Source of the DNA: DASVTR01 sp036382855
GTDB lineage: Bacteria > Acidobacteriota > Blastocatellia > Pyrinomonadales > Pyrinomonadaceae
Direction: 5' to 3'
Length of the DNA stretch: 64,000 nt
Assembly (NCBI GenBank): GCA_036382855.1
Contig: DASVPO010000025.1
Coordinates: forward strand, 76,403 to 140,402
Below are positions 8,770 through 16,834 of the stretch, piece by piece; within the stretch, counting starts at the first letter, position 1; every line of letters begins with the position of its first letter. A program made the position numbers and the translations under genes. The notes below the pieces were generated by a model that did no database searches, was not told where the DNA came from, and was given only the letters and a program-made list of their open reading frames with translations.

Positions 8770-10203
8770 ATGTCTAAGCTTCTGATAGTTGACGACGAAC
8801 AGGGCATGCGGCAGCTCTTGACGATTGTCTTCGAGCGCGCCGGTCACAGCGTGCGCGCCGCAGAGAACGGACGCCGCGCCCTCGAATTGCTGCGTGCCGA
8901 ACCCGCAGAGTTGATTATCTCCGACGTGAAGATGCCCGACATGGGCGGCATTGAACTACTGCGCGCGGCCAGAGAGTTGATGCCGGACGTGGCCGTCGTG
9001 ATGATGACGGCGTTTGCGACCGTCGAGACGGCGCGCGAGGCTTTCAAGCTCGGCGCGGATGATTTCATACAGAAGCCTTTCGACATCGAAGAGATGAAAA
9101 TTCTCGTCTCTAAGATTCTCGAAAAGCTGGCGCTGAGGCAGGAGAACGAGCAGCTTAAGACGGAAGTCGAACTGCTCATCAAAGAGCAGCGCGAGCGCGG
9201 CAATCTGGGCAACATCATCGGTCGCTCCGAGAAGATGCAGGCCGTCTACCAGATGATTGAGACGGTCGCAGGTGTGCAGTCAACCATTCTTATTACGGGC
9301 GAATCAGGCACGGGTAAAGAGTTGGTTGCACGCGCCATTCACGACCTCAGCCCCCGCGCCGAAAAACCGTTCGTCTCGATTAACTGCGGCGCGTTCACCG
9401 AAACCCTGCTCGAAAGTGAACTCTTCGGCTACGTCAAAGGAGCGTTCACAGGCGCAAACACCAACCGCAAGGGACTCTTTGAAGCCGCGCACAGGGGCAC
9501 TATCTTTCTCGACGAAATCGGGGAGATGTCTTCGGCTATGCAGGTGAAGCTGCTGCGCGTGTTGCAGGAGCGGAAGGTGCGGCCCGTCGGCGCGCATCAG
9601 GAGATAGAGATAGACACGCGCGTTATCGCTGCGACCAATCGCGATCTGGCCGCGATGGTCAAAGACGGCTCTTTCCGCGAAGACCTCTTCTACCGTATCT
9701 CCGTCATTCCCATCGAGCTTCCGCCCCTGCGCGAGAGAAGCGACGACGTGAAACAACTGACCGAACACTTCGTCAGTAAATTCTGCACGCAGGCGGGCCG
9801 CTCGCTCAGCATCTCGCCAAGAGCCTTGAGCCTGCTCGAAGCCTACTCCTGGCCGGGCAACGTGCGCGAGCTTGAGCACACGATTGAGCGAGCCGTCGCG
9901 CTCGAACGCACAGACTCCATACAACCCGAACGCCTGCCCGAACAGATCACAAACTACAATCCGGCGCGCGTCGCCTCCGCTCTCGATCTACCCGAAGAGG
10001 GACTCAACATCGCCGCGCACCTCGAACATCTGGAAAAGACCTACGTGCTCGAAGCCCTGCGCCGCACAGGCGGCAACCAGACGCGCGCCGCAGAACTTCT
10101 CCATCTCTCCGTCCGCTCGCTTCGTCATCTCTTAGACAAACACGGCATCCGCAACCTGACTGCGCAACTACGCGACTCCGCAGCACGCGGCGCAGCCGAA
10201 TAA
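8770..10203 (+). CDS. pilR: PilR-type sigma-54 response regulator
   Basis: 477 residues. A receiver domain with phospho-acceptor Asp52 (IISDVKMPDMGG) is followed by an AAA+ domain (residues about 145-380) with Walker A GESGTGKE, the sigma-54 contact loop GAFTGA, and Walker B TIFLDEIGEM. A Fis-type helix-turn-helix closes the protein (GGNQTRAAELLHLSVRSL). The protein activates sigma-54 RNA polymerase from upstream sites. Its likely kinase is the PilS protein just upstream, and a good sigma-54 promoter lies 180 bases downstream in front of the first pilin gene, so control of the pilins is the natural inference. The start codon lies five bases past the end of the inverted-repeat arm, which therefore occupies its ribosome-binding region. 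Confidence 0.92.
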   Translation: MSKLLIVDDEQGMRQLLTIVFERAGHSVRAAENGRRALELLRAEPAELIISDVKMPDMGGIELLRAARELMPDVAVVMMTAFATVETAREAFKLGADDFIQKPFDIEEMKILVSKILEKLALRQENEQLKTEVELLIKEQRERGNLGNIIGRSEKMQAVYQMIETVAGVQSTILITGESGTGKELVARAIHDLSPRAEKPFVSINCGAFTETLLESELFGYVKGAFTGANTNRKGLFEAAHRGTIFLDEIGEMSSAMQVKLLRVLQERKVRPVGAHQEIEIDTRVIAATNRDLAAMVKDGSFREDLFYRISVIPIELPPLRERSDDVKQLTEHFVSKFCTQAGRSLSISPRALSLLEAYSWPGNVRELEHTIERAVALERTDSIQPERLPEQITNYNPARVASALDLPEEGLNIAAHLEHLEKTYVLEALRRTGGNQTRAAELLHLSVRSLRHLLDKHGIRNLTAQLRDSAARGAAE

Positions 10204-10256
10204 GAACGACGCTACTAACTAACGAGCGAGGATGCACGGACTAACGGGCTAAGCAC

Positions 10257-10356
10257 CAAGAGCTTGCCTGTCATCCTTGTGCTCATCTTTGCGCGCTCTG
10301 CGTTCATCTTCATCGTCACAGTTGATAACCGGCGCGTTCTGCGTTCATCTTTGCGC
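10257..10356. repeat. Short direct repeats in the pilR-pilin spacer
   Basis: The segment contains two copies of a CTGCGTTCATCTT unit, each near a CATCTTTGCGC unit, arranged as loose direct repeats. The 266-base spacer between pilR and the first pilin holds no convincing reading frame. The repeats resemble the short tandem units seen in the other intergenic hairpins of this window but do not form one long inverted pair. No function can be assigned. Confidence 0.5.
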
Positions 10357-10438
10357 ATTGGCAGTCAGAGTGACCTTTCATCTTGGCATAATCGTTGCAA
10401 GATGACCGGCTGATGTCGGTCTTCGCCGGTTATCAACT
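10320..10438. repeat. Perfect 15-base inverted repeat around the sigma-54 promoter
   Basis: AGTTGATAACCGGCG at 10320-10334 and its exact reverse complement at 10424-10438 lie 89 bases apart. They bracket the sigma-54 promoter at 10383-10399: the left arm is upstream and the right arm is in the predicted transcript leader, 31 bases before the pilin start codon. The arms could be activator or repressor sites, or could pair in a longer read-through transcript from pilR and mask the leader. Confidence 0.7.
10383..10399 (+). promoter_or_regulatory. Sigma-54 promoter (-24/-12) for the first pilin gene
   Basis: TTGGCATAATCGTTGCA matches the -24/-12 consensus TGGCAC-N5-TTGC closely. GG lies at 10385-10386 and GC at 10397-10398, with the required 10-base interval. 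Predicted transcription would start near 10410, giving a leader of about 60 bases before the pilin ATG at 10470. A sigma-54 activator gene ends 180 bases upstream, which supports the call. Confidence 0.8.
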
Positions 10439-10469
10439 TTGACGACGAATTGGTTACTTAACAAAACTC

Positions 10470-10922
10470 ATGCGATCTTCCCCCAAGGGCCAGCGCGGTT
10501 TCTCGTTGATTGAGCTTCTCATCGTCGTCACGATTATCAGCATTCTCGTGGCGATAGTGATTCCCTATCTGACGCAGGCGCAGCAGTCTGCGCGCAGCGC
10601 GTCGGCCATCAGTTCGCTACGTATTATCGTCGGCGGCGAAGCATCCTACAGGGCCATCAATAGCGCTTACGGCGACATGACGGCACTCACAAACGCCAAT
10701 TTAATCAGCGACCCCGGCGTCAGGGCCGGACGCAAGGACGATTACGACTTTGTCATTACGGTCGGCGATGCGGTGCTTGGCGACGCCACGCAATATTATA
10801 AGGCGACGGCCACGCCGACCACTTCGCCCGCTCGGTGGCTGCACTACTTTGTTGACGCCAGCGGCGTGATGCGCTCCGAGCAGGGTGCGCCTGCAACCAT
10901 CAATAGCACCCCGCTCGATTGA
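10470..10922 (+). CDS. Type IV pilin-like protein (first of two)
   Basis: 150 residues. The prepilin signal is KGQRG|FSLIELLIVV: a short basic leader, cleavage after Gly10, Phe at +1 and Glu at +5. The hydrophobic helix runs for about 22 residues (IVVTIISILVAIVIPYLTQA). The mature globular part is small and has no Cys pair. PilD-type processing and assembly at the inner membrane are expected from the family. A sigma-54 promoter lies 70-90 bases upstream and a second, longer pilin follows 328 bases downstream, so the two may be major and minor subunits of the same fibre. No strong ribosome-binding sequence is visible before the ATG. Confidence 0.88.
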   Translation: MRSSPKGQRGFSLIELLIVVTIISILVAIVIPYLTQAQQSARSASAISSLRIIVGGEASYRAINSAYGDMTALTNANLISDPGVRAGRKDDYDFVITVGDAVLGDATQYYKATATPTTSPARWLHYFVDASGVMRSEQGAPATINSTPLD

Positions 10923-11250
10923 AAAATCGTCAGCCCTCCCGCTCCTCTTCTCTCCCTCTCCTTCCTCCGTAACATTGACGTAAAGCGTCACTCGCCCGCT
11001 GCCGAAATTTGTCAGCGCGGCGCTCTCGCGCCCGCCCGCCGCATGTCGAAGGAAAGCGGCTAACGAAAGATTCCCGCATTTTCCGCCCGTTTTTCTCAAT
11101 GTTTGGCTGTTTTGAAGCTGCGGCACGCCGTTTGTTAAAGAGACTCGGTGACAATCGCGCACTGCGCGGCCAAGCGACCTGAGACGAAGCCGGTAGCGCG
11201 AATAACTTCTAACACTGAATTCACCCCTGCTTAAGGAGCACCTGAAAGAA
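10923..11250. other. 328-base inter-pilin spacer, probable promoter region
   Basis: There is no coding frame I would accept. The first part is pyrimidine-rich. Two weak sigma-54 candidates occur near 11104-11135 (separate entry). An AAGGAG ribosome site sits just before the second pilin start. Confidence 0.5.
11104..11135 (+). promoter_or_regulatory. Two overlapping weak sigma-54 promoter candidates before pilA
   Basis: TGGCTGTTTTGAAGC at 11104-11118 has GG and GC in the correct -24/-12 interval but a poor interior. CGGCACGCCGTTTGT at 11121-11135 matches the -24 block well but has TTGT instead of TTGC at -12. Either would place a start 110-140 bases before the second pilin. Both are weaker than the promoter of the first pilin. 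Confidence 0.4.
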
Positions 11251-11796
11251 ATGCAACAGAAAAAAGGCCAGTCTGGCTTCTCTCTCATCGAACTTTTGAT
11301 CGTGGTCGCGATTATCGGTATCATCGCCGCCATCGCCATCCCCAACCTGCTTGCTTCCCGCCGCGCTGCCAACGAAGGCTCGGCTCAACAGTCACTGCGT
11401 ACCATTCACTCCAGCGAAGCCACCTATCAGGCGACGGCCGGTAACGGCAACTACGGCACGTTGGCCCAGCTTGGCCCGGATGCCACCCGCCCGGGCGGCG
11501 TCGCCGGTGGTCAGAACCTGATTGACGGCGTGCTCTCGAACGCGACCACCGCTGCCAATGCCAAGAGCGGTTACATTTACAGTGTGGTTCCGGTCGCGGC
11601 TGTGGCTGGCGTTTCCCTCGCGCAGTTCCACGCGACGGCCAACCCCGGCGTCTCCGCTGCTGGCATTATGCAGACCGGCACGCGCCGCTTCGGTATCGCT
11701 GAAGACGGCGTCGTCCGTGGCGACAACACGGCGGCCTCCCTCGGCACGGCCTATACCCGTGTGACCCTTGATCAGGCTTCAGCCATCGGTAACTAA
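11251..11796 (+). CDS. pilA: Type IV pilin, probable major subunit
   Basis: 181 residues with the prepilin signal KKGQSG|FSLIELLIVVAII: cleavage after Gly9, Glu at +5, then a hydrophobic helix ending in IPNLLASRRAANE. The globular part begins SAQQSLRTIHSSEATYQ, typical of acidobacterial and deltaproteobacterial pilins, and is rich in Ser, Thr, Ala and Gly with no Cys pair. A strong AAGGAG ribosome site 16-21 bases upstream and a GC-rich terminator just after the stop point to a separately expressed, abundant product. The next gene is an O-antigen-ligase-like protein, which in other bacteria can glycosylate pilin. That link is inference. Confidence 0.9.
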   Translation: MQQKKGQSGFSLIELLIVVAIIGIIAAIAIPNLLASRRAANEGSAQQSLRTIHSSEATYQATAGNGNYGTLAQLGPDATRPGGVAGGQNLIDGVLSNATTAANAKSGYIYSVVPVAAVAGVSLAQFHATANPGVSAAGIMQTGTRRFGIAEDGVVRGDNTAASLGTAYTRVTLDQASAIGN

Positions 11797-11825
11797 GACT
11801 TCAGACTTATAGGCTGAGACCTTTT

Positions 11826-11856
11826 GCGGGGGCCGGAGTTTCCACTCCGCCCCCGC
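11826..11856 (+). terminator. Rho-independent terminator after pilA
   Basis: GCGGGGGCCGGAGT pairs with ACTCCGCCCCCGC with a single bulge and a short loop, followed by ATTTCTCGTCTT. It lies 29 bases after the pilA stop codon. Confidence 0.8.
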
Positions 11857-11919
11857 ATTTCTCGTCTTCACTCGCAACACGCGAACACGAGCTTGCTCTT
11901 AACGTTTCCCCTGTCTCAC

Positions 11920-13935
11920 ATGCGCCAGATGAATCCGTTCTCCTCAATTAAAAATGTCGCGCACGCGCCGCTTTCAATCATCGGCACACTCTGGCCCATC
12001 GCGTTGCTCGTCCCCTTCGCTCCCGGCATCCCCAAGCCCGCGCTCAGCGGCCTGCCATACCGGCAGGAATTAGTCCTCGCCGCGCTCATTTCTATCACCC
12101 TCCTCTTTCTCACACGCCTCATCTGGCGCAGCCACCGTTCATTCGTCAATTTCAGACAACACGAGTTGAGCTTGCTCATCCCTCTCGGCCTCTTTGTTTT
12201 ATGGAGTGCTGCCTCGACCCTCTGGGCCAATGCGGGCTACCCTGCGCTTCATCACACATTCGTCTGGGCCGCATATCTTCTCTTCTTCGTCCTGCTGCGC
12301 CGCGTCGCGCAGCGTCCGCGCCTGCTGCGTGCTTCACTGCTGACGCTCGCGGCCGTCGTCTCAATCCTAAGCGTCTCCTGCATGATTGAATTCTGGGGCG
12401 CACCAAACGCGAGCGGTGTCCGCACGGTCTCGCTCTTCCGTTTCTTCAACGGCTTCGGAGAGATGCTGGCCGTCTTTATTCCCCTCTTCGCGGCGCTTGC
12501 TCTGAAACTCAGACGCACGCGCGCAGCCTTGCTCTGCGGAGCGACAGCCATCGCAGCGTGGCTGGCGATGCTGCAAGCGTTGGAGCGCGCGCCCATCATC
12601 GGCGCAGGCGTCGCACTCTTTGCTCTCGCCCTCATCTGCATCTTGCGGCCCGTGTTCAGGCCACACAGCCTGCGCCGCGCTTTCATGTTGCTCGCAGCCT
12701 TCGCGCTTGCGACGGCGCTGCAAGTTCTTCCTTCTCCACTCACACAGGGACGCTCAAGCACTGCCGCGCGCCTGCAAGCGACTTCCATCTCTGAACCGAA
12801 CACGCAGGTTCGCTTTCTCTTCTGGGGCATCGGATTGGAGATGCTGCGCCAGCACCCGCTCAAGGGCGTCGGCGCTAACAACTACGACGCGGCTTACCCG
12901 CAGGCGCGCGCTCAATTCTCCGGGCGTCATGCAGCATCGCCGCTGGTCGCAATGCACGAAGAGATGCTGGTCGAGCGTGCGCATAACGAGTACGTACAGA
13001 TACTAGCGGAACTGGGCATCGTCGGCTTCGCTCTCTTCCTGATGTTCTGCGTCGCGCTCACGCTCGCAGCGTGGCGCGCGTTGCGTTATTCGCGGAGCGC
13101 GCTTGCACCCGGCGCGTGCTGTAGCCTGCTTGCGTTTGCGCTTAGCTCTGGTGCGAGTTCTGCATCCTTTCGCTGGATGGGAGGCGGGCTGATTTTCTTT
13201 TTCGCCGCCGCAATCGTCTCACGCTTCGGCGCGAGCCAAACGCAAACGGAGAAGCGGGCCTTTAAGCCTGTTCTCGTTCCGGCTCGTCTTGCTGCGGTTG
13301 GCGCACTCGCCTTAGCGCTCCTGATGTTTGGCGGCAGGGGCGCGCAAGGCATCAGCACCATCATGCACGGGGCGGCGCAGCGCTGGGCCAGCAGCCGCGC
13401 ACAGGCTGAACAGTTTTACACGAACGCGCTCGCCTTTAATCCCTACGACGCCGCGGCCCACTTCGATTACGGCCTCTGGCTCTACTACGAAAAACGTGCA
13501 GCCGAAGCCGTGCCGCACCTGCGCTACGCGACCGAGCGCGGCATCAATGCTTCGGTCTGTTACGCATATCTCGCGGCAGCGGAGACTGCTTCCGGCGACA
13601 CAGGAGCGGCCGAACAGACGCTCGCTCATGCTTCGAGCGTCTACCCGCGCTCGGTCTTCCTGCGCGTGCGCCACGCCGTTGCGCTCACAGCGTTGGGCCG
13701 GGATGAAGCCGCCGGAAGAGAGTTTGCCGTTGCGCTCTCGCTTGATCCGCGCACGGCGCGCGGCTGGCTCGAATTGATGAAGGTCGGTGTGGACGAAGCG
13801 AAAGTCACGGCTCACAATGATAAAAGCGTGGCGATGCCCGGCGAGTTGTATCCTGAAAACTGTATCTTCGCAGTCATCGCTGAATTCGAGATTTCACGTT
13901 CGGGGCTGACGGCGAACGCCGCCAGCGGCCGTTAA
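11920..13935 (+). CDS. O-antigen ligase/polymerase-like membrane protein with C-terminal TPR region
   Basis: About 671 residues from the ATG at 11920; a second ATG at 11929 is equally possible, and the longer frame from 11824 runs through the pilA terminator and is rejected. Roughly a dozen hydrophobic segments fill the first 470 residues. The Wzy_C-type motif RAHNEYVQILAELGIVGFAL lies near residue 350. After the last membrane span, TPR-like helices (AVPHLRYATERG, GDTGAAEQTLAHASS) form the C-terminal 170 residues. Such proteins polymerise or transfer lipid-linked glycans on the periplasmic side. Being next to pilA, it may be a pilin O-glycosyltransferase of the PglL/PilO/TfpW kind, but a lipopolysaccharide or exopolysaccharide role fits equally. 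Confidence 0.78.
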   Translation: MRQMNPFSSIKNVAHAPLSIIGTLWPIALLVPFAPGIPKPALSGLPYRQELVLAALISITLLFLTRLIWRSHRSFVNFRQHELSLLIPLGLFVLWSAASTLWANAGYPALHHTFVWAAYLLFFVLLRRVAQRPRLLRASLLTLAAVVSILSVSCMIEFWGAPNASGVRTVSLFRFFNGFGEMLAVFIPLFAALALKLRRTRAALLCGATAIAAWLAMLQALERAPIIGAGVALFALALICILRPVFRPHSLRRAFMLLAAFALATALQVLPSPLTQGRSSTAARLQATSISEPNTQVRFLFWGIGLEMLRQHPLKGVGANNYDAAYPQARAQFSGRHAASPLVAMHEEMLVERAHNEYVQILAELGIVGFALFLMFCVALTLAAWRALRYSRSALAPGACCSLLAFALSSGASSASFRWMGGGLIFFFAAAIVSRFGASQTQTEKRAFKPVLVPARLAAVGALALALLMFGGRGAQGISTIMHGAAQRWASSRAQAEQFYTNALAFNPYDAAAHFDYGLWLYYEKRAAEAVPHLRYATERGINASVCYAYLAAAETASGDTGAAEQTLAHASSVYPRSVFLRVRHAVALTALGRDEAAGREFAVALSLDPRTARGWLELMKVGVDEAKVTAHNDKSVAMPGELYPENCIFAVIAEFEISRSGLTANAASGR

Positions 13936-13986
13936 TTTTTTGCACGCAATCCGAGCGGAAATATTGTTTGCGAAAAAGAATCTGCC

Positions 13987-14907
13987 ATGAGTACTATCTG
14001 CACGTCTTCCGAGATTCAAACGACAAGAGGAACAGCGGAGATGAGGAACGGCGTGGCGCAGTCAGCCGCCGCTGCTGCCGGCGAGGAGCAGGCAGCCAGT
14101 TTGCATGCCGCTTCGACGGGGCGCACAACCGCATGGCGACGCATTGCCACCATCGCCCGCAACGCTTTCCGTGAAGCGGTGCGCGACCGCGTGCTCTACA
14201 ATCTGGTGCTCTTCGTGCTGCTCTTAACGGTCGGCGCGATTTTCCTCGGTGAGCTATCGGCCGCGCAGGAATCGAAGATTATTATTGACCTCGGCCTAAG
14301 CGCCGTCCTTATCTTCGGTGCTTTCATCAGCATCTTCGTCGGCGTCGGGCTGGTTTACAAGGAGATTGAGCGGCGAACGATTTATGCGATTTTCGCGAAG
14401 CCCGTCGGGCGCGGTGAATTTCTGGTCGGCAAATACTTGGGCCTCTGCCTGACGCTTCTGGTCAACGTGCTGGTGATGGGCGCGGGCGTCTCCGTCGCGC
14501 TGCTCTACGTCGGCGGCAAGCTCAGCCTCGCCTTAAGCATCTGGCCCGCCGTGCTACTGATTTACGTCGAGTTGATGATTCTGACGGCCGTTGCGCTGCT
14601 CTTCTCTTCCTTCTCTTCGCCCGCGCTCTCCGCGCTTTTGACCTTCTTCGTTTTCATCATCGGCCACTTCAGCGCCGACCTGAAAACCTTCGCCGCCTCG
14701 ATGGGCACGCAGAGTGCGCGCTGGCTCTTTACCTCTCTCTTTTACCTGCTGCCAAACCTAGCCAACTACAGTTACATTACTCCGGCTGCACACGGAAAAC
14801 TTCCGTCGCTGCCAATGCTCGCGGCATCACTCCTTTACGCTCTTCTCTACATCACCGTTCTGCTCGCGGCAGCCACTCTCATCTTCAATCGCCGCAACTT
14901 CAAATGA
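13987..14907 (+). CDS. ABC-2 type transporter permease
   Basis: 306 residues. A polar N-terminal region of about 50 residues precedes RIATIARNAFREAVRDRVLYNLVLF, the usual start of ABC-2 permeases with a first membrane span. About six spans follow, with the conserved RRTIYAIFAKPVGRGEFLVGK loop between spans 2 and 3. The stop overlaps the ATG of the next gene by 4 bases, and the ATP-binding subunit lies one gene further on, so transporter and TPR protein form an operon. The substrate is unknown. A start at the Met codon at 14041 would remove part of the polar leader and is possible. Confidence 0.87.
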   Translation: MSTICTSSEIQTTRGTAEMRNGVAQSAAAAAGEEQAASLHAASTGRTTAWRRIATIARNAFREAVRDRVLYNLVLFVLLLTVGAIFLGELSAAQESKIIIDLGLSAVLIFGAFISIFVGVGLVYKEIERRTIYAIFAKPVGRGEFLVGKYLGLCLTLLVNVLVMGAGVSVALLYVGGKLSLALSIWPAVLLIYVELMILTAVALLFSSFSSPALSALLTFFVFIIGHFSADLKTFAASMGTQSARWLFTSLFYLLPNLANYSYITPAAHGKLPSLPMLAASLLYALLYITVLLAAATLIFNRRNFK

Positions 14908-15866
14908 GCGCCGAAGAGACAAACACGCATGAGAAGGTTCGTGCGCAGGCGCGAAGGCAGAGCGCGCTGCTCGTCCTCGTCGTGCTTTTGGGGCTCGGCG
15001 CGGTTGTTGGTGTCAGTCGTTGGATTGAGCAGAATCGCCCGCCGGTTGACGCTGCCTTAGAGGAAGAGAAGCTTTACGTCACAGGCGCGGCCGCCCGCCG
15101 GATGAGCCTCAGTTTCAACGGCCTCATCGCGGACTGGTACTGGATGCGCTCGCTGCAATACGTCGGCCGCAAGATTATCAACCATCCGAATGATGTGCAG
15201 ATTGATGATTTGCAGGCGCTCGATTTGAAGTTGCTTTACCCGCTGCTTGACACTGCGACGACGCTCGACCCACAGTTTACAGCCGCCTACGAATACGGCG
15301 GCGTCGTGCTCCCTGCAATCAACGACGAGGACGCCATCAGACTCTTAAGAAAAGGGATCGCGAATAATCCTACACACTGGCGCTTCCATCAATACCTTGG
15401 CTACATCTACTGGAAGCGTGGCGATTTTAAGACCGCGAGCGCGGTCTATGCCGAAGGAGCGCGTATTCCGGGCGTGCCTTCATGGATGCAGCAGATGAGC
15501 GCGCGCATGGAAGCTGAAGGCGGCAGTCGCGCGATGGCCCGCGAGATGTACGAGCGAATGATGAATGAATCTGACGACGAACAGGTCAAAGAGATGGCCG
15601 CGCGTCGTATTCTTCAGGTCTACTCGTTTGACCAGCGAGACGCGATTCGTCGTGTCCTCACGGAGTTCAAACAACGCAACGGCCGTTGTGCTGGCAACTG
15701 GCCTGAAGTCGCAGCGCAACTCGCCGCCGTTCGATTGCCCGACGGCTCTCGTCTTCAACTCAACTCATCGGGCCAGCCGCTCGACCCGGCCGGTTCAGCT
15801 TACCTTTTAATCAACAATGGCTGCGACGTTGACCTCGATGCGGGCTCGAAAGTACCGTATCGGTAA
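14904..15866 (+). CDS. Membrane-anchored TPR protein of an ABC exporter operon
   Basis: 320 residues. One hydrophobic segment (LLVLVVLLGLGAVVGV, residues about 22-37) anchors the protein, probably with the rest in the periplasm. YVTGAAARRMSLSFNGLIADWYWMRSL follows, then TPR-like helices around residues 120-210 (HWRFHQYLGYIYWKRGDFKTA). Start and stop overlap or adjoin the permease and ATPase genes, so it is translationally coupled to the transporter. Its role may be assembly or substrate handling; this is inference from position. No enzymatic motif is visible. Confidence 0.75.
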   Translation: MSAEETNTHEKVRAQARRQSALLVLVVLLGLGAVVGVSRWIEQNRPPVDAALEEEKLYVTGAAARRMSLSFNGLIADWYWMRSLQYVGRKIINHPNDVQIDDLQALDLKLLYPLLDTATTLDPQFTAAYEYGGVVLPAINDEDAIRLLRKGIANNPTHWRFHQYLGYIYWKRGDFKTASAVYAEGARIPGVPSWMQQMSARMEAEGGSRAMAREMYERMMNESDDEQVKEMAARRILQVYSFDQRDAIRRVLTEFKQRNGRCAGNWPEVAAQLAAVRLPDGSRLQLNSSGQPLDPAGSAYLLINNGCDVDLDAGSKVPYR

Positions 15867-15880
15867 TGTGGAGGATTTGA

Positions 15881-16825
15881 ATGTCGGCTGTCGTCGAAAT
15901 CGAAAATCTGACGAAGGATTACGAGGTTGGATTCCTGCGCAAGCGGAAGGTGCGTGCGCTCGATGGGCTCTCACTCTCTGTTGAGGGCGGCGAAATCTTC
16001 GGCTTTCTGGGCGCAAACGGCGCTGGCAAGACGACGACCCTGAAGCTTCTGATGCGCCTTATTTATCCGACCGCAGGACGAGCGCGCATCATGGGCCGCG
16101 ACATCAACGACGTAGGGATGCACGCGCGCATCGGCTACCTCCCCGAAAATCCTTACTTCTACGACTACCTGACGGCGCGCGAGCTACTGGAATACTTCGC
16201 AGAGCTTTTCGGCTACGGTAAGACCGAACGCCGCAGACGTGCCGCTGATTTGCTGTCGCAGGTTCATCTGGAGGAAAAGAGTTGGGATAAGCAGTTGCGC
16301 AAATTCTCGAAGGGCATGTTGCAGCGCGTTGGGCTGGCGCAGTCTATCATCAACGACCCCGAAATCGTTTTTCTCGATGAGCCTATGAGCGGGCTTGACC
16401 CTGTTGGGCGTCGCGAGGTGCGCGACCTTATTGCGGGCCTGCGCGCGAAAGGTAAGACCGTTTTCATGTGCTCGCACATTCTCTCTGACATCGAAGTGTT
16501 GTGCGACCGCGTGGCGATTATGCGGCGCGGGCGGCTGGCGGAAACGGGCCGCCTCGAAGATTTGCGCGCACGCGCCGGCGAGAGCGGGCGCGTCGAAATT
16601 CTAGCCGCAGGCACAAGCGCCGGAAGCATCCTTCAGGCGATGCCCGTTCTCAAAGACGCACACATTACGCCGACGACCGTCGGCGCACGCATCGAAGTCG
16701 CAGACGAACGCGACGTTGACGCCGCACTCGCTGCGCTCAGACAAGCGGGAGGCCGTCTAGTCTCCGTCCAACCCGTCCGGCAATCGCTCGAAGAGTTGTT
16801 CGTCCGCGAAACGACGCAAGAGTAG
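15881..16825 (+). CDS. ABC transporter ATP-binding protein
   Basis: 314 residues with a complete ATPase core: Walker A FLGANGAGKTTT, Q-loop IGYLPENPYFYDY, signature KFSKGMLQRVGLAQ, Walker B IVFLDEPMSGLDPVGRR and the switch His in CSHILSDIEVLCDRV. The C-terminal 90 residues are the extra domain found in ABC-2 exporter ATPases. It energises the ABC-2 permease encoded two genes upstream. The lolA-like gene starts 9 bases after its stop, giving a four-gene operon. Confidence 0.93.
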   Translation: MSAVVEIENLTKDYEVGFLRKRKVRALDGLSLSVEGGEIFGFLGANGAGKTTTLKLLMRLIYPTAGRARIMGRDINDVGMHARIGYLPENPYFYDYLTARELLEYFAELFGYGKTERRRRAADLLSQVHLEEKSWDKQLRKFSKGMLQRVGLAQSIINDPEIVFLDEPMSGLDPVGRREVRDLIAGLRAKGKTVFMCSHILSDIEVLCDRVAIMRRGRLAETGRLEDLRARAGESGRVEILAAGTSAGSILQAMPVLKDAHITPTTVGARIEVADERDVDAALAALRQAGGRLVSVQPVRQSLEELFVRETTQE

Positions 16826-16834
16826 CTAAAGGGA

